A DNA stretch of 64,000 bases from Actinomycetota bacterium (lineage in GTDB: Bacteria > Actinomycetota > Geothermincolia > Fen-727 > Anoxymicrobiaceae), in contig JAHIMR010000048.1 in assembly GCA_018896525.1 (NCBI GenBank), forward strand, positions 124,001 through 188,000, given 5' to 3'. The notes below the pieces were generated by a model. It had not been told where the DNA came from. It did not search any database and saw only the letters and a program-made list of their open reading frames with translations. Shown in pieces: positions 9,561 through 19,877 of this stretch (its first letter is position 1; each line of letters opens with the position of its first letter). Position numbers and translations under genes: made by a program.

Positions 9561-10775
9561 TTGAAAGTTGATGTGGTAACCGGTGCTTGTGGCTTCTCCG
9601 GCAACTACGTGGTGAAGCAGCTCCTGGAGAAGGGAAGAAAGGTGAGGGCCACCGATCTCGAGAGTGCCTACGGCGACCCCAAGGCGGTGGAGTTGCGGGA
9701 GATTCTCGATGTCGACTACGAAAGGGACGGGGTGGAGTGGGTCCCCTCCGACCTGACCCGGAAGGAAACGCTTGAGCCCCTGTTCGAGGGAAACGTGGGT
9801 TGCCTGTTTCACACCGCCTCCCTCTACGACTACTCCGCACTGTGGGACGCCTTGGAGAAGGTCAACATCGACGGGGTCACCAACCTCCTCGACGCGGCGG
9901 TCGAGGGAGGAGTGGACAGGATGATCCACTGGTCCACCTGCGGGGTCTACGGCCACTCTTACTTCCCGGCGTCACACCTGGACGGCCGTCCCCATCGCTC
10001 GACGGTGGAGTTCCTCTGGAACGTGGTGGTAAGGCCCTGGTCGGAGAACGGCGAGTATCACCGGCCGGGGAGGCACCCCACCAACCAGCCGATGACCGAG
10101 GACCGCTCCAACCCCAAGAACACCGATGGTGACACGCCTACCGGAACCTACTTCTCGAACGAGTACTGCCGGTCGAAGTGGATACAGGAGCAGATAGTCT
10201 GGAGGTACCACCGGGAGAAGGGCCTGCCCATCACCGTTGTAAGGCCCGCCCCGATCTACGGACCCGGCTCGGAGTACGGGGTCACAGGCCTGCTCGTCGA
10301 GCTGTCCGAAGGGCTCCTCCCTCTGTACCCGGCGTCCAGCAAGTTCCCGATTTTCGGCGGCAACGTCCACGCGCAGGACGTGGCCCGCGCGGCGGTCTTC
10401 CTCTCGGAGAAGCCCGAGAGCATCGGTGAGGATTACAACCTGGCCGACGGCTACATCATCACCCACCGCGAGGCGATAGAGTACTCCACCCAGCTGCTGG
10501 GAAGGAGGGTCCGCTTTATACCGGGCATCCCCCTTCTCCTGTGGCAGAAGGTGATCATGGCGGTGGGCAAGATGGCCTTCTGGCTGGAGAGCAACTACCC
10601 CTCCTACACAAGGAGCCGGGTGCTGGACCTGGGGCAGCTCAACTACCTGACCATGGGCATCTGGGTCTACAACAAGAAGATAAGGGGCCTTGGCTTCGAG
10701 TTCGAGTACGCCGACTTCAAGAAGGGCCTGGAGGACACCGTGGCCTGGCTCATCCTGAACGGCAAGATACAGTAG
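9561..10775 (+). CDS. NAD-dependent epimerase/dehydratase (extended SDR)
   Basis: TTG start after gaaaggagatctcg; VVTGACGFSGNYVVKQLL, YCRSKWIQEQ, VVRPAPIYGPGSEYG. Confidence 0.85.
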   Translation: MKVDVVTGACGFSGNYVVKQLLEKGRKVRATDLESAYGDPKAVELREILDVDYERDGVEWVPSDLTRKETLEPLFEGNVGCLFHTASLYDYSALWDALEKVNIDGVTNLLDAAVEGGVDRMIHWSTCGVYGHSYFPASHLDGRPHRSTVEFLWNVVVRPWSENGEYHRPGRHPTNQPMTEDRSNPKNTDGDTPTGTYFSNEYCRSKWIQEQIVWRYHREKGLPITVVRPAPIYGPGSEYGVTGLLVELSEGLLPLYPASSKFPIFGGNVHAQDVARAAVFLSEKPESIGEDYNLADGYIITHREAIEYSTQLLGRRVRFIPGIPLLLWQKVIMAVGKMAFWLESNYPSYTRSRVLDLGQLNYLTMGIWVYNKKIRGLGFEFEYADFKKGLEDTVAWLILNGKIQ

Positions 10776-10836
10776 GGGGGATCGCACCCCTCACCCCGGC
10801 CCTCTCCCCCGTTGGAGAGAGGGAGTCTAGAGTTCC

Positions 10837-11238
10837 CTACCGGTCCACTTCAGTGAAAACCGGTACGGTAAAGGAGATTGTGGTCCCCTTTCCCCTCTCG
10901 CTCTCGGCCCGGATGCGACCGCCTTGCGCCTCCACCAGGCTCCTGGCTATGGAGAGGCCGAGGCCGGCCCCGCCGGTGGCGCGCGCCCTTGACCTGTCGG
11001 TGCGGTAGAAGCGCTCGAAGATCATGGGGAGTTCCTCTTCATTGATGCCCGATCCCGTATCGGCCACCGAGAACACCACCTCGCCCTCAGAAGAAGCCGC
11101 CCTCACCGTTATCTCGCCGCCGTCGGGGGTGTGCAGCAGCGAGTTCTTTACCAGGTTGCCAAGCACCTGGGCCAGTCGAAGCTGGTCCGCTTTTACCTGT
11201 GGGAGCCCCCCGGCGATGTCCAGCTCGAGAGAAATCCC
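10837..11238 (-). pseudogene. Remnant of sensor histidine kinase (HATPase_c domain only)
   Basis: NLVKNSLLHTPDGGEITV...FSVADTGSGINEEELPMIFERFYRTDRSRARATGGAGLGLSIARSLVEAQGG (N, G1, F, G2 boxes); upstream reading blocked by in-frame TAG (cta at 11239-11241); no H-box. Confidence 0.75.
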
Positions 11239-11286
11239 CTAAACGTATCGCGACTATCGTTTACAATAGCCACTGTCAATCGAATA

Positions 11287-12288
11287 ATGGAGCCTGACAT
11301 GCTGGACACCGTTACCGAGATCGCGCCATCGATACTCAAGCTGCAGTTCGAGATACCGTACGACGTGCAGCCGGTGAACATCTACGTGCTGGACGGCGAG
11401 CCGCTGACGCTTATCGACACCGGGCCGATCATGAGAGGGGTCGAGAAGAGGATCCCCGCGAAGCTGGAGGAATTGGGGTTCCCACCATCCCGGCTGGAAA
11501 GGATAATCCTCACTCACCACCATCCCGACCACATGGGCCTTGCCGCCCGTTTGAAGTCGGCAAGCGGAGCGGAGCTTACCTGCCACCGCCTCGGTGAGCG
11601 GATGGTGAGCGATTACTGGGCCGATTCCGACCGTCTAAACGAGTTCCTGGTTGACATATCCCCCCGAATGGGGCTCGACCGCGACCTGGTGGAGGTAACC
11701 ATCTCCAAGACCAGCCAATGGAAGGACGTGGCGGAGCCGGTCCCGGTGGACACCCTGGTAGACGACGGCGACGTTATCCGGGGAGACCCGTTCGACCTGA
11801 AGGTTATTCACACCCCCGGCCACTGCATCGACCACATTTGCCTTTATCTCGAGAGCCACCGGCTCCTTTTCACCGGCGACGTGCTCCTTGACTCGATAAC
11901 CCCCAACCCGGACGTATATCCGCCGTGGCACAGCAACCAGAGAAGCGGCCTTCCCGACTACGTGAGTTCGCTTCACAAGATACGCGAGTTGGACATGGTA
12001 GAGGCGTTGCCCGGTCACGGAAAGTGCGTGGAGGCGCCGGCGAAACGGATAGAGGAGGTGCTCCGTCACCACGACGACCGCCTGGAGTACATCGTGGAGA
12101 CGCTGGGGGACACCGAGATGACCGTCCTGGAACTGGGGCTGGAACTACTGCGGTTCATCGGTGCGAATGAGGACGCGGAAAGCATCTTCCTGGCGATGCG
12201 CGAGGTGTTCGGGCACCTGGTTATCCTGGAGGATCGAGGCGAGGTCACCGACGAGCTGCGCGACGGCGTCAGCTACTACCACACGTAA
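11287..12288 (+). CDS. MBL-fold metallo-hydrolase
   Basis: ILTHHHPDHMGLAARL (HxHxDH), HTPGHCIDHICLY, FTGDVLLD. ORF opens at 11131 but the N-terminus overlaps the histidine kinase remnant; ATG at 11287 preferred. Confidence 0.85.
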   Translation: MEPDMLDTVTEIAPSILKLQFEIPYDVQPVNIYVLDGEPLTLIDTGPIMRGVEKRIPAKLEELGFPPSRLERIILTHHHPDHMGLAARLKSASGAELTCHRLGERMVSDYWADSDRLNEFLVDISPRMGLDRDLVEVTISKTSQWKDVAEPVPVDTLVDDGDVIRGDPFDLKVIHTPGHCIDHICLYLESHRLLFTGDVLLDSITPNPDVYPPWHSNQRSGLPDYVSSLHKIRELDMVEALPGHGKCVEAPAKRIEEVLRHHDDRLEYIVETLGDTEMTVLELGLELLRFIGANEDAESIFLAMREVFGHLVILEDRGEVTDELRDGVSYYHT

Positions 12289-12368
12289 CCGCGAGGCCTT
12301 GAGTGGAATATGGCAATTCGGGTTATTATTGGTTGGGAAGCGACTATGCGAACTAAGGGGTGTTTGCG

Positions 12369-13421
12369 ATGCCGGTGAACATTGGAGAGCTGCTTGGTGA
12401 CGAGGCGGACGCTCTACTGGGATACGAGTGCAGGTTTCCCGGGGAGCAGTTGCACCTGCCGGGGCCGGACTTCATAGACCGGGTATTCATGCCGTCCGAC
12501 AGGGGTCCCAGGGTACTTCGCAACCTGCAGGCCCTGTTCGACCACGGCCGGCTCGCCGGGACGGGGTACCTTTCGCTCCTGCCGGTGGACCAGGGCATCG
12601 AGCACACCGCGGGGGCCTCGTTCGCCCCCAACCCCATCTACTTCGACCCGGAGAACATCTGCAGGCTCGCCATCGAGGGGGGCTGCAACGGGGTGGCGTC
12701 GACGCTCGGGGTGCTGGGGTCGGTGGCCAGGAGGTACGCCCACCGCATCCCGTTTATCGTGAAGCTGAACCACAACGAGTTGCTCACCTACCCCAACAAG
12801 TACGACCAGGTCCCGTTCGCGTCCGTCGAGCAGGCGTTCGAGTTGGGGGCGGTAGCGGTCGGAGCAACCATCTACTTCGGCTCCGCCGAGAGCACCCGGC
12901 AGATTGTGGAGATCTCGGAGGCGTTCCAGCACGCCCATGAACTGGGGATGGCAACCGTCCTGTGGGCGTACCTGCGCAACGAAGCGTTCAAGACCGCGGA
13001 GAACGACTATCACACCGCGGCGGACCTCACCGGACAGGCGAACCACCTGGGGGCAACCATCGAGGCCGACATCGTGAAGCAGAAGCAGCCCACCACCAAC
13101 GGCGGCTTCACCGCGCTGGGGTTCGGCAAGACCCACGAGAAGGTCTACAGCGAGCTATCCTCGGACAACCCCATCGACCTTACCCGTTACCAGGTGATCA
13201 ACTGCTACATGGGTCGGGTGGGTCTCATAAACTCCGGCGGCGCTTCCACCGGGACGGGCGACCTGGCGGAGGCCGTCCGCACCGCGGTCATCAACAAGCG
13301 GGCCGGTGGCATGGGCCTGATATCGGGTCGAAAGTCGTTCCAGAAGCCGATGGAAGATGGCGTCGCCCTTCTGAACGCTATACAGGACGTATACCTATCA
13401 GCCGAGGTCACGGTCGCCTGA
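12369..13421 (+). CDS. fbaB: Class I fructose-bisphosphate aldolase (DhnA/FbaB type)
   Basis: [51 protein letters not shown]..., [19 protein letters not shown]. Confidence 0.88.
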   Translation: MPVNIGELLGDEADALLGYECRFPGEQLHLPGPDFIDRVFMPSDRGPRVLRNLQALFDHGRLAGTGYLSLLPVDQGIEHTAGASFAPNPIYFDPENICRLAIEGGCNGVASTLGVLGSVARRYAHRIPFIVKLNHNELLTYPNKYDQVPFASVEQAFELGAVAVGATIYFGSAESTRQIVEISEAFQHAHELGMATVLWAYLRNEAFKTAENDYHTAADLTGQANHLGATIEADIVKQKQPTTNGGFTALGFGKTHEKVYSELSSDNPIDLTRYQVINCYMGRVGLINSGGASTGTGDLAEAVRTAVINKRAGGMGLISGRKSFQKPMEDGVALLNAIQDVYLSAEVTVA

Positions 13422-13461
13422 CCTGGTACCCGCACGGTTGAAGGCGGAAGTGGTTTTCGGG

Positions 13462-13791
13462 TTACTCTTGTTCCTTCTCGGTAACCCCGGACTGCGCGGC
13501 CTTCATCCTCTCCATCTCCTTCTGCACCCGCTTCTCACGATCCTTGCCGTAGCGGTCGCCATAGACGCTCCAGCCGTGGAACGCGACCCCTATCCCCCAA
13601 CCGACCAGCGGGAACAGGAACCAGGGAAACCAGGCTTCGCCGTTGCTGGCCAGGGCTATGACCAGCCAGATGATGAAGATAAGAATGTTCACTGCCACGT
13701 ATGCGGTAAGGTTCTGCTTGAACCCCTGGACGGCCTCGACCCTCTTCTCGGCTTTCTTCCGTAGTTCCTGCTCGCTGACTTCCCCGGCCAT
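13462..13791 (-). CDS. 2TM domain-containing protein
   Basis: EKRVEAVQGFKQNLTAYVAVNILIFIIWLVI...WFPWFLFPLVGWGIGVAFHGWSVYG. Confidence 0.75.
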   Translation of the reverse strand: MAGEVSEQELRKKAEKRVEAVQGFKQNLTAYVAVNILIFIIWLVIALASNGEAWFPWFLFPLVGWGIGVAFHGWSVYGDRYGKDREKRVQKEMERMKAAQSGVTEKEQE

Positions 13792-13896
13792 GGTTCCCCC
13801 TTTTCTTGTGTTAACCGCCGCTCTCCGGCCACTACCTTATCACAACGCAACAATGGGGCCTGGCCCCAAACGTGCATGGCCCCAAACGTGCATTTT

Positions 13897-15387
13897 CTAT
13901 AGCGAGTCGAGGACCTGTCGGCGGTGGTCGAGGGCGGCCATGGCGCTCACGGCACGCTCCGGTGTAGGGTACATCGGGATGCCGTTATCGGTGAGGTAGG
14001 TGATTGCCTCATCCTCCCTCCCCCAGAAAGACGAGGCGACAATCGGCCTGCCGTACTCCCGGGGGAGTTCCTTGAAATCCTTCAGGACTCTTATTATGAC
14101 CGGTTTCGCTTTCTCTATCGGGAACTCCAGCCGGTCTCCCAACTCCTCCTGGATGACCCCGAAGAGGTAGGAGCCGAACGTGTTGTACTCCACGATGCCG
14201 TCCACCTCGCCGCTCTGAAGTATCGCCCCGGGGACCTTCCGGTGGAGCATCTCAAAGTCCATGGAGAACGTCATATCCACCGGGTTGAGTGCCGACGCGG
14301 TGTGGGGGAGGTAGCCCCTCAACTCCGCCTGGAGCCGCTCCGAGAACCGCGGCACCTCGAGGCCCGCCCGCACGCAGCAGTCCGCCATGCTGGCCGCCGG
14401 CCCCCCCGAGTTGCTCAGAACGCATATCCGGTTGCCCGGCGGCACCGGCTGTTCGGCAAGCGCCCAGGACCAGTCGAGCAGCTCCTCAAAGCTGTAGGCG
14501 CGGAGTATCCCCGCCTGCCGCATCATCCCGTCATACAAGTGGTCTTCCCCCGCCAGGGCCCCGGTGTGGGACATCCCGGCCCGCGCCCCCGCGCCGGTCC
14601 CCCCCACGTAGACAGCGGTCACAGGCTTCCTGTTGACCGCGTACCGGGCCGCCTCCATGAACTTCTCGCCGTCGCTTATCCCCTCGATGTACAGCGCTAT
14701 CGACCGGGTGGTGTGCTCATCCGCGAAGTACCGCAGGCAGTCACTCAAGTCGGTCACAGCGGAGTTGCCCACGCTCACGGTATGGCTCAAGCCAACGCCC
14801 AGCCGCCCCGCGTAGTCGTATATCTGGCACGAGTAGGTCCCGCTCTGGCTCACCACCGTCACCCCGCCGGGGTCGTACCGGTACGGGAAGTAGGTGGTGT
14901 TCAGGCCTGTGTGGAAGTTGCTGACCCCGATGGCGTTCGGCCCAATGAGGGTCATGTCGTACCTGCGGGCTATCTCCACCAGCCGGCGCTCTTGCTCCAC
15001 GCCGGAGCCCCCGACCTCCCGGAAGCCCCCGGAGACCACCACCGCGGCCCTTACCCCCGCCCTTCCGCACTCCTCCAGTATGCCCGGCACAACGTCGGTG
15101 GGTAGCACCAGCACCGCGAGGTCCGGGGTCTCGGGCAGTTCATGGACACTCGGGTACGCCTTGAGCTCGAGGACCTCGGGCTCGGACCTGTGGATCGGAT
15201 AAATCGGCCCCTCGAACCCCTGGATCAGGATGGAGGCCAGTTGGCCTGTTCCCATCTTCAGCGGGTTGTTTGAAGCCCCATAGAAGGCGATCGAACGGGG
15301 GTTAAATACCCTGTCAAGCCGTTTCAGGCGAGTCCCCCTTCTCGGCCGGTGCGTCTTCCTCTCGCCTTTCCCCCAGCACCTGCTCAA
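13897..15387 (-). CDS. CoA-binding acyl-CoA synthetase (NDP-forming, alpha-subunit like)
   Basis: RVFNPRSIAFYGASNNPLKMGTGQLASILIQGFEGPIYPIHR..., SQSGTYSCQIYDYAGRLGVGLSHTVSVGNSAVTDLSDCLRYFADE; real start probably ~15330 near the Lon stop. Confidence 0.82.
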   Translation of the reverse strand: MSRCWGKGERKTHRPRRGTRLKRLDRVFNPRSIAFYGASNNPLKMGTGQLASILIQGFEGPIYPIHRSEPEVLELKAYPSVHELPETPDLAVLVLPTDVVPGILEECGRAGVRAAVVVSGGFREVGGSGVEQERRLVEIARRYDMTLIGPNAIGVSNFHTGLNTTYFPYRYDPGGVTVVSQSGTYSCQIYDYAGRLGVGLSHTVSVGNSAVTDLSDCLRYFADEHTTRSIALYIEGISDGEKFMEAARYAVNRKPVTAVYVGGTGAGARAGMSHTGALAGEDHLYDGMMRQAGILRAYSFEELLDWSWALAEQPVPPGNRICVLSNSGGPAASMADCCVRAGLEVPRFSERLQAELRGYLPHTASALNPVDMTFSMDFEMLHRKVPGAILQSGEVDGIVEYNTFGSYLFGVIQEELGDRLEFPIEKAKPVIIRVLKDFKELPREYGRPIVASSFWGREDEAITYLTDNGIPMYPTPERAVSAMAALDHRRQVLDSL

Positions 15388-17773
15388 TTACCTCGTTCAC
15401 GTCCTTCACGAAAAGGAACTCCAGCTCGTCTTTCACAAACTCGGGCACCTCCTCCAGGTCCTTCTCGTTCTCCTCGGGCATTATGACCCTCTTCACCCCC
15501 GCCCGGTGCGCGGCCAGGACCTTCTGCTTGATGCCGCCTACCGGCAGCACCTTGCCCCGGAGCGTTATCTCGCCGGTCATCGCGGTGTCCTTCACCACCG
15601 GCCTCCCCGTCATGTCGGAAACCAGGGCCGCCGCCATCGTTACCCCCGCCGATGGGCCGTCTTTGGGGATAGCGCCGGCGGGTATATGGATATGCAGGTC
15701 GTTTTTCTCGAAGAACTCATCGTCGATTCCCAATCGCCGGGCGTTGGCCCGGGCGTAGGTGACCGCGGCCTTCGCGGACTCCTGCATCACATCTCCCAGC
15801 TTGCCGGTGAGACTTAGCTTTCCTTTGCCGGGAAACGACTCCACCTCCACGAACAGCACGTCGCCCCCGAACTCGGTCCAGGCCAGCCCGGTGGAAACAC
15901 CCACCTCGTCCTCCTGCTCGATGACTTCCTGCCTGAACTTTATCGGGCCCAGCATGTCGTGCAGGTCGTCCCCGGTGACCTTGAACGGCCCCTTCTCTCC
16001 CTCCGCCACCTTGCGGGCCGTCTTGCGGCAGACGGCGGCTATCTCTCGCTCCAGGTTGCGGACGCCCGCCTCACGGGTGAAGTTCAGGATAATGCCGTGA
16101 AGCGCGCTCTCCTCGATCTTGAGGTTCGACTCTTCCAGGCCGTGCTCCTCCAGCTGCCGGGGAACCAGGAACTGCCGGGCGATCTTGACCTTCTCCGGCT
16201 CGGTGTATCCGGGCAGCTCCAGCACCTCCATGCGGTCAAGCAGCGCCGGAGGTACGGTGAACAGGACGTTCGCGGTTGTTATGAACATCACCTTCGAGAG
16301 GTCGAACGGGACGTCCAGGTAATGGTCGCTGAACGTGTTGTTCTGCTCCGGGTCCAGCACCTCGAGCAGGGCCGCGGCCGGGTCGCCCCTGAAGTCCACG
16401 CCCATCTTGTCCACCTCGTCCAGCATAAACACAGGGTTGTTGGTCCCCGCCTTCCGGAGTCCCTGTATGACGCGACCGGGAAGCGCTCCCACGTAAGTGC
16501 GCCGATGCCCCCTTATCTCCGCCTCGTCCCTGACCCCACCCAGCGACACCCGGTGGAACTTGCGCCCCAGCGCCCTGGCTATCGACTTGCCCAGCGACGT
16601 CTTGCCCACGCCGGGAGGGCCGACGAAGCAAAGGATGGGGCCCTTGGTGTCCTCCTTGATGTTCCGGACGGCCAGGTACTCCACTATCCGGTCCTTGACC
16701 TTCTCCAGGTCGTAATGGTCCTCGTCCAGTATGGTGGCCGCCCGCTTGACGTCCAGGTTGTCCTCGGTGCTCACGCTCCAGGGAAGGTTCACCATCCAGT
16801 CCAGGTAGGTACGGGCCACGATGTACTCCGCCGCCGCCGACGGCATGTTTGCCAGGCGGTCGAGCTCCCTCTCCGCCTCCTTCAGGGCCTCCTCGGACAT
16901 CCCCGACTCCTCGATCGCCTCACGGAGCTCGTTCATCTCCGTGGTCTTCTCATCGGCCTCGCCAAGCTCCTTCTGTATCGCCTTCAACTGTTCACGGAGG
17001 AAGAACTCGCGCTGCCCCTTGGAGAGTTCCGACTGGACCTGGTCCTGTATCCTGCTTCCTATCTCCAGCACCTCGACCTCGTGGTTGAGGAACACCGTGA
17101 GGTCCCTCAGGCGGTCCTTCACGTCCAGCTCCTCCAGGAGCTCCTGCTTCTGAGCGGTGTCCAGGTTGATGTTGGCCGCGAGGAAGTCGGAGAGGTCGTT
17201 GGGTTCGCCGACGTTCATCGCGGCGGCGAATAACTCGTCGGGGAGGTAGGGCGCCAGTTTGACGATCTTGCGGAAGAGGTTCAAAGCGTTTCTTGCCAGC
17301 CCCTCCAGCTCCACGGTGTCATCCATCCTGTCGCTCAAGCGCTCGACCTTCGCCTTCAGGTACGGCTCGTTCTGTGTGAACTCCTTCACTCGTATTCGGG
17401 AGATTCCCTGCACCAGGAGCTGCACGTTTCCGTCGGGAAGCTTGAACATGCGCGCCACCGCCACCGCGGACCCGATATCGTAAAGGTTCTCCAGGTCGCT
17501 GGTCTCCTCTTCCTTGCTGGCAACGATACCCACGATCCGGTCCCCGGCAAGGGCGTCATCAATCAGCTTGACAAGGTGCTCCTCGGTAACCAGGAGCGGC
17601 GCCACGATGTGAGGATATATCACCGTGTCCTCAAGCGGCATTATGGGCAGTTCTTCAGCGATCTCTATCTTCTCGATCGAGGTAGGAAGCCCCTTCTCCC
17701 GCTGCGGAGCGTCGATGCCGAGCTTGATTATAGTCGCCTCGACATCCTCTTCCGACTCGTCCGAAAAGTCCAT
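15314..17773 (-). CDS. lon: ATP-dependent Lon protease
   Basis: GPPGVGKTSLGKSIARALGRKFHRVSLGGVRDEAEIRGHRRTYVGALPGR; IPAGAIPKDGPSAGVTMAAALVS (catalytic Ser). ORF opens at 17884; start set to MDFSDESEED at 17773. Confidence 0.95.
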   Translation of the reverse strand: MDFSDESEEDVEATIIKLGIDAPQREKGLPTSIEKIEIAEELPIMPLEDTVIYPHIVAPLLVTEEHLVKLIDDALAGDRIVGIVASKEEETSDLENLYDIGSAVAVARMFKLPDGNVQLLVQGISRIRVKEFTQNEPYLKAKVERLSDRMDDTVELEGLARNALNLFRKIVKLAPYLPDELFAAAMNVGEPNDLSDFLAANINLDTAQKQELLEELDVKDRLRDLTVFLNHEVEVLEIGSRIQDQVQSELSKGQREFFLREQLKAIQKELGEADEKTTEMNELREAIEESGMSEEALKEAERELDRLANMPSAAAEYIVARTYLDWMVNLPWSVSTEDNLDVKRAATILDEDHYDLEKVKDRIVEYLAVRNIKEDTKGPILCFVGPPGVGKTSLGKSIARALGRKFHRVSLGGVRDEAEIRGHRRTYVGALPGRVIQGLRKAGTNNPVFMLDEVDKMGVDFRGDPAAALLEVLDPEQNNTFSDHYLDVPFDLSKVMFITTANVLFTVPPALLDRMEVLELPGYTEPEKVKIARQFLVPRQLEEHGLEESNLKIEESALHGIILNFTREAGVRNLEREIAAVCRKTARKVAEGEKGPFKVTGDDLHDMLGPIKFRQEVIEQEDEVGVSTGLAWTEFGGDVLFVEVESFPGKGKLSLTGKLGDVMQESAKAAVTYARANARRLGIDDEFFEKNDLHIHIPAGAIPKDGPSAGVTMAAALVSDMTGRPVVKDTAMTGEITLRGKVLPVGGIKQKVLAAHRAGVKRVIMPEENEKDLEEVPEFVKDELEFLFVKDVNEVIEQVLGERREEDAPAEKGDSPETA

Positions 17774-17801
17774 AGAACCCCATCCCTCTCCGGAAGAGCC
17801 G

Positions 17802-18251
17802 CTACTCTTTGGGGACATCAACTTCCACCTCCCTGGGAGACTCCGGGGATACCTTGGGAAGCCTGATCTCCAGAAAGCCGTCATCGTAATCCGCCTTCGC
17901 CCTCTCGGCGTCGACCCTGGCCGGCAGCACCAGCCCCCTCTCGAAAGTCCCGTAGCTTATCTCCATCTGGCGATAGTTCCGGCGCATAGCGCTCTCCGGT
18001 TCCCGCCTTATTCCACTTATCACCAGGTGACTCCCCTCCAGCGCGATATCTATGTTCTCAGGGAACACGCCGGCGATATCGGCAACCACGATTACCTCGT
18101 CCTCGGTTTCCGAAACGTCGCAGCGAGGTTTCCATGCCTTCTCGAAGAAAAAGACAGGTCTCTTCCAGCGTTCCAGGTGCTCGAAGAACCTCTCCATCTC
18201 CTTCTTGATTTCATCCGGTCCCGCGAGCCCTATTCTTTCTTCCCCATCCAT
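17802..18251 (-). CDS. Hsp20/alpha-crystallin family small heat shock protein
   Basis: KPRCDVSETEDEVIVVADIAGVFPENIDIALEGSHLVISGIRRE...YGTFERGLVLPARVD...DYDDGFLEIRLPK. Confidence 0.9.
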   Translation of the reverse strand: MDGEERIGLAGPDEIKKEMERFFEHLERWKRPVFFFEKAWKPRCDVSETEDEVIVVADIAGVFPENIDIALEGSHLVISGIRREPESAMRRNYRQMEISYGTFERGLVLPARVDAERAKADYDDGFLEIRLPKVSPESPREVEVDVPKE

Positions 18252-18288
18252 TCTGCCTTCGCCTTTCGTTCCCGGCGGCGACGCGTTA

Positions 18289-19599
18289 CTACTCCTTATA
18301 GTCGGAACCAAGCACCACAACCACGTCCGCGTTGAACTCCGAGGTTATCTCGCCACTTTCCTCGAGGAGCGGCTCCTTTGCCCCGTCAAGGTCCGCCGCC
18401 ACAACCCCGGCTTTAGAGCTGTCATCGCCAGCATAGTATACCGTAGTCTTTGTGTACCTGCTCTCGGAGTTTCCGGTCTCAACTTCCGTGAAACCGACCT
18501 TCTCCAGTTCCCCCGCCACCGAGGAGGCGAGCCCTGTCTTGCCCGCCCCGTTCAGCACCATCACCTTGATTCCCGCCTTGGCCGATTCACCGGTGGTGGT
18601 CTCACCCTCGTCGGTAGTGACCTCCGACTCCGCCTCGAAGGTTTTGAGTAGCTCGCGGAACCCGTCCATATCCACGATATAGTACCAGGCACCTCCTATC
18701 ACCCTGGGCTCACCGGGCGCGGTGACCATCTTGACCCCATCGTCACCGCTCTGAAGCTCTCGCCCCAGCGACAGCATCTCCGTGAACGTGAGATCGGTCT
18801 TGATGTTCTCCGCCGCGACATCGATCAGTCGCTTGACCTTGAAGGGGTTCCGCTGGCGCGAGATGGTGGACAGCATCGCCTGAAGGAACTCCCGCTGGTT
18901 ACTGACGCGGTCCAGGTCTCCCGCCGGAACCGCATTGATGTCGTGCCTGGCCCTTACCAACGCCAGTGCCTGTTCCCCACTCAGCACCACGTCTCCAGCC
19001 GGCACTTCGCCTGCGTACTTGTCGTGGATAGCCACATCCACGTGCATCGGAACCCCACCGATCGCGTCCACTATGTGCTTGAACCCCTCGAAGTCGATAA
19101 CCACGAAGTGATTTATGTCCAACCCGGTGAACTCCCTGACCGTCTCTGTCATGAGCTCGGGGCCCCCCAGCGCGTAAGCCGCGTTTATCCTGCTGAAGTC
19201 GCTCTGTCCGGGGATCATGCAGCGGGTGTCCCTGGGAATCGAGATCACCGCCGACCTGTCGCTGTCGGGGTCAACACTCACCAGCATGATTATGTCCGCA
19301 CGGACGCTGTCCTCCTCGCCGGGTACGCTGCCCTTGTCGACACCCATCACCAGCGTGGTTATCGGCTCGCCCGCACCAGTGGAGTCCAGCGACTCTTCCA
19401 CCCCCGGCACGCGCATCTCGGACTCCTTGGTCTTCAACCACAGGTAACCCAGGATGAACGTGGAGATCAGTATAACGGCGAGCGCGAGCGCGCCCCACTT
19501 GAGTACGGAGGTCCAGCGGATTTTCCGCTTGCGATAGATCGTCGGCTGGTCGCCGTCCAGGTAGAGTTCCGGCTCTTCGTTTCTCTCGTGCTTTCTCAT
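18289..19599 (-). CDS. LytR-CpsA-Psr (LCP) family protein with LytR_C domain
   Basis: TTLVMGVDKGSVPGEEDSVRADIIMLVSVDPDSDRSAVISIPRDTRCMIPG...INAAYALGGPELM...VNGAGKTGLASSVAGELEKVGF. Confidence 0.92.
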   Translation of the reverse strand: MRKHERNEEPELYLDGDQPTIYRKRKIRWTSVLKWGALALAVILISTFILGYLWLKTKESEMRVPGVEESLDSTGAGEPITTLVMGVDKGSVPGEEDSVRADIIMLVSVDPDSDRSAVISIPRDTRCMIPGQSDFSRINAAYALGGPELMTETVREFTGLDINHFVVIDFEGFKHIVDAIGGVPMHVDVAIHDKYAGEVPAGDVVLSGEQALALVRARHDINAVPAGDLDRVSNQREFLQAMLSTISRQRNPFKVKRLIDVAAENIKTDLTFTEMLSLGRELQSGDDGVKMVTAPGEPRVIGGAWYYIVDMDGFRELLKTFEAESEVTTDEGETTTGESAKAGIKVMVLNGAGKTGLASSVAGELEKVGFTEVETGNSESRYTKTTVYYAGDDSSKAGVVAADLDGAKEPLLEESGEITSEFNADVVVVLGSDYKE

Positions 19600-19670
19600 C
19601 GTTAATCCCTCATACCTAAGTGCCCCAGTCTATAATAACTCAATCGCCAATTGAACAGGCTGCCGTTTTG

Positions 19671-19833
19671 GTGCCCCATCTCATAGATACAATGGCATTC
19701 GAACGCCGCGGCATCCGCTCCTGCTGCGTTCCGCTCCCTGCGACGTACTCAGTGAGTACGCCTTAGTCGCGCGCCTTGCCGGCGCGGCGCACCGACGCTC
19801 TCGGTGCGTCACCGTATTTATGAGATGGGACAC
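19671..19833. repeat. MITE-like ~164-bp element with terminal inverted repeats, copy 1
   Basis: gtgccccatctcatagatac ... gtatttatgagatgggacac; interior contains gcaccga..tcggtgc, gcgcgcc..ggcgcg and gtactc..gagtac palindromes; matches 38683-38847 (opposite orientation) and 40917-41080. Confidence 0.85.
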
Positions 19834-19877
19834 TAGCTCCCGGTTCTGGTACTATGTTTGAAATCGGGAGGCCTTAT

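Noticed and set aside
11131-11286. N-terminal extension of the MBL-fold protein
   Set aside because: Overlaps antisense to the histidine kinase remnant and lacks similarity to the fold; ATG at 11287 is preferred.
15959-17233. 424-aa plus-strand ORF
   Set aside because: Antisense to lon; no domain signature.
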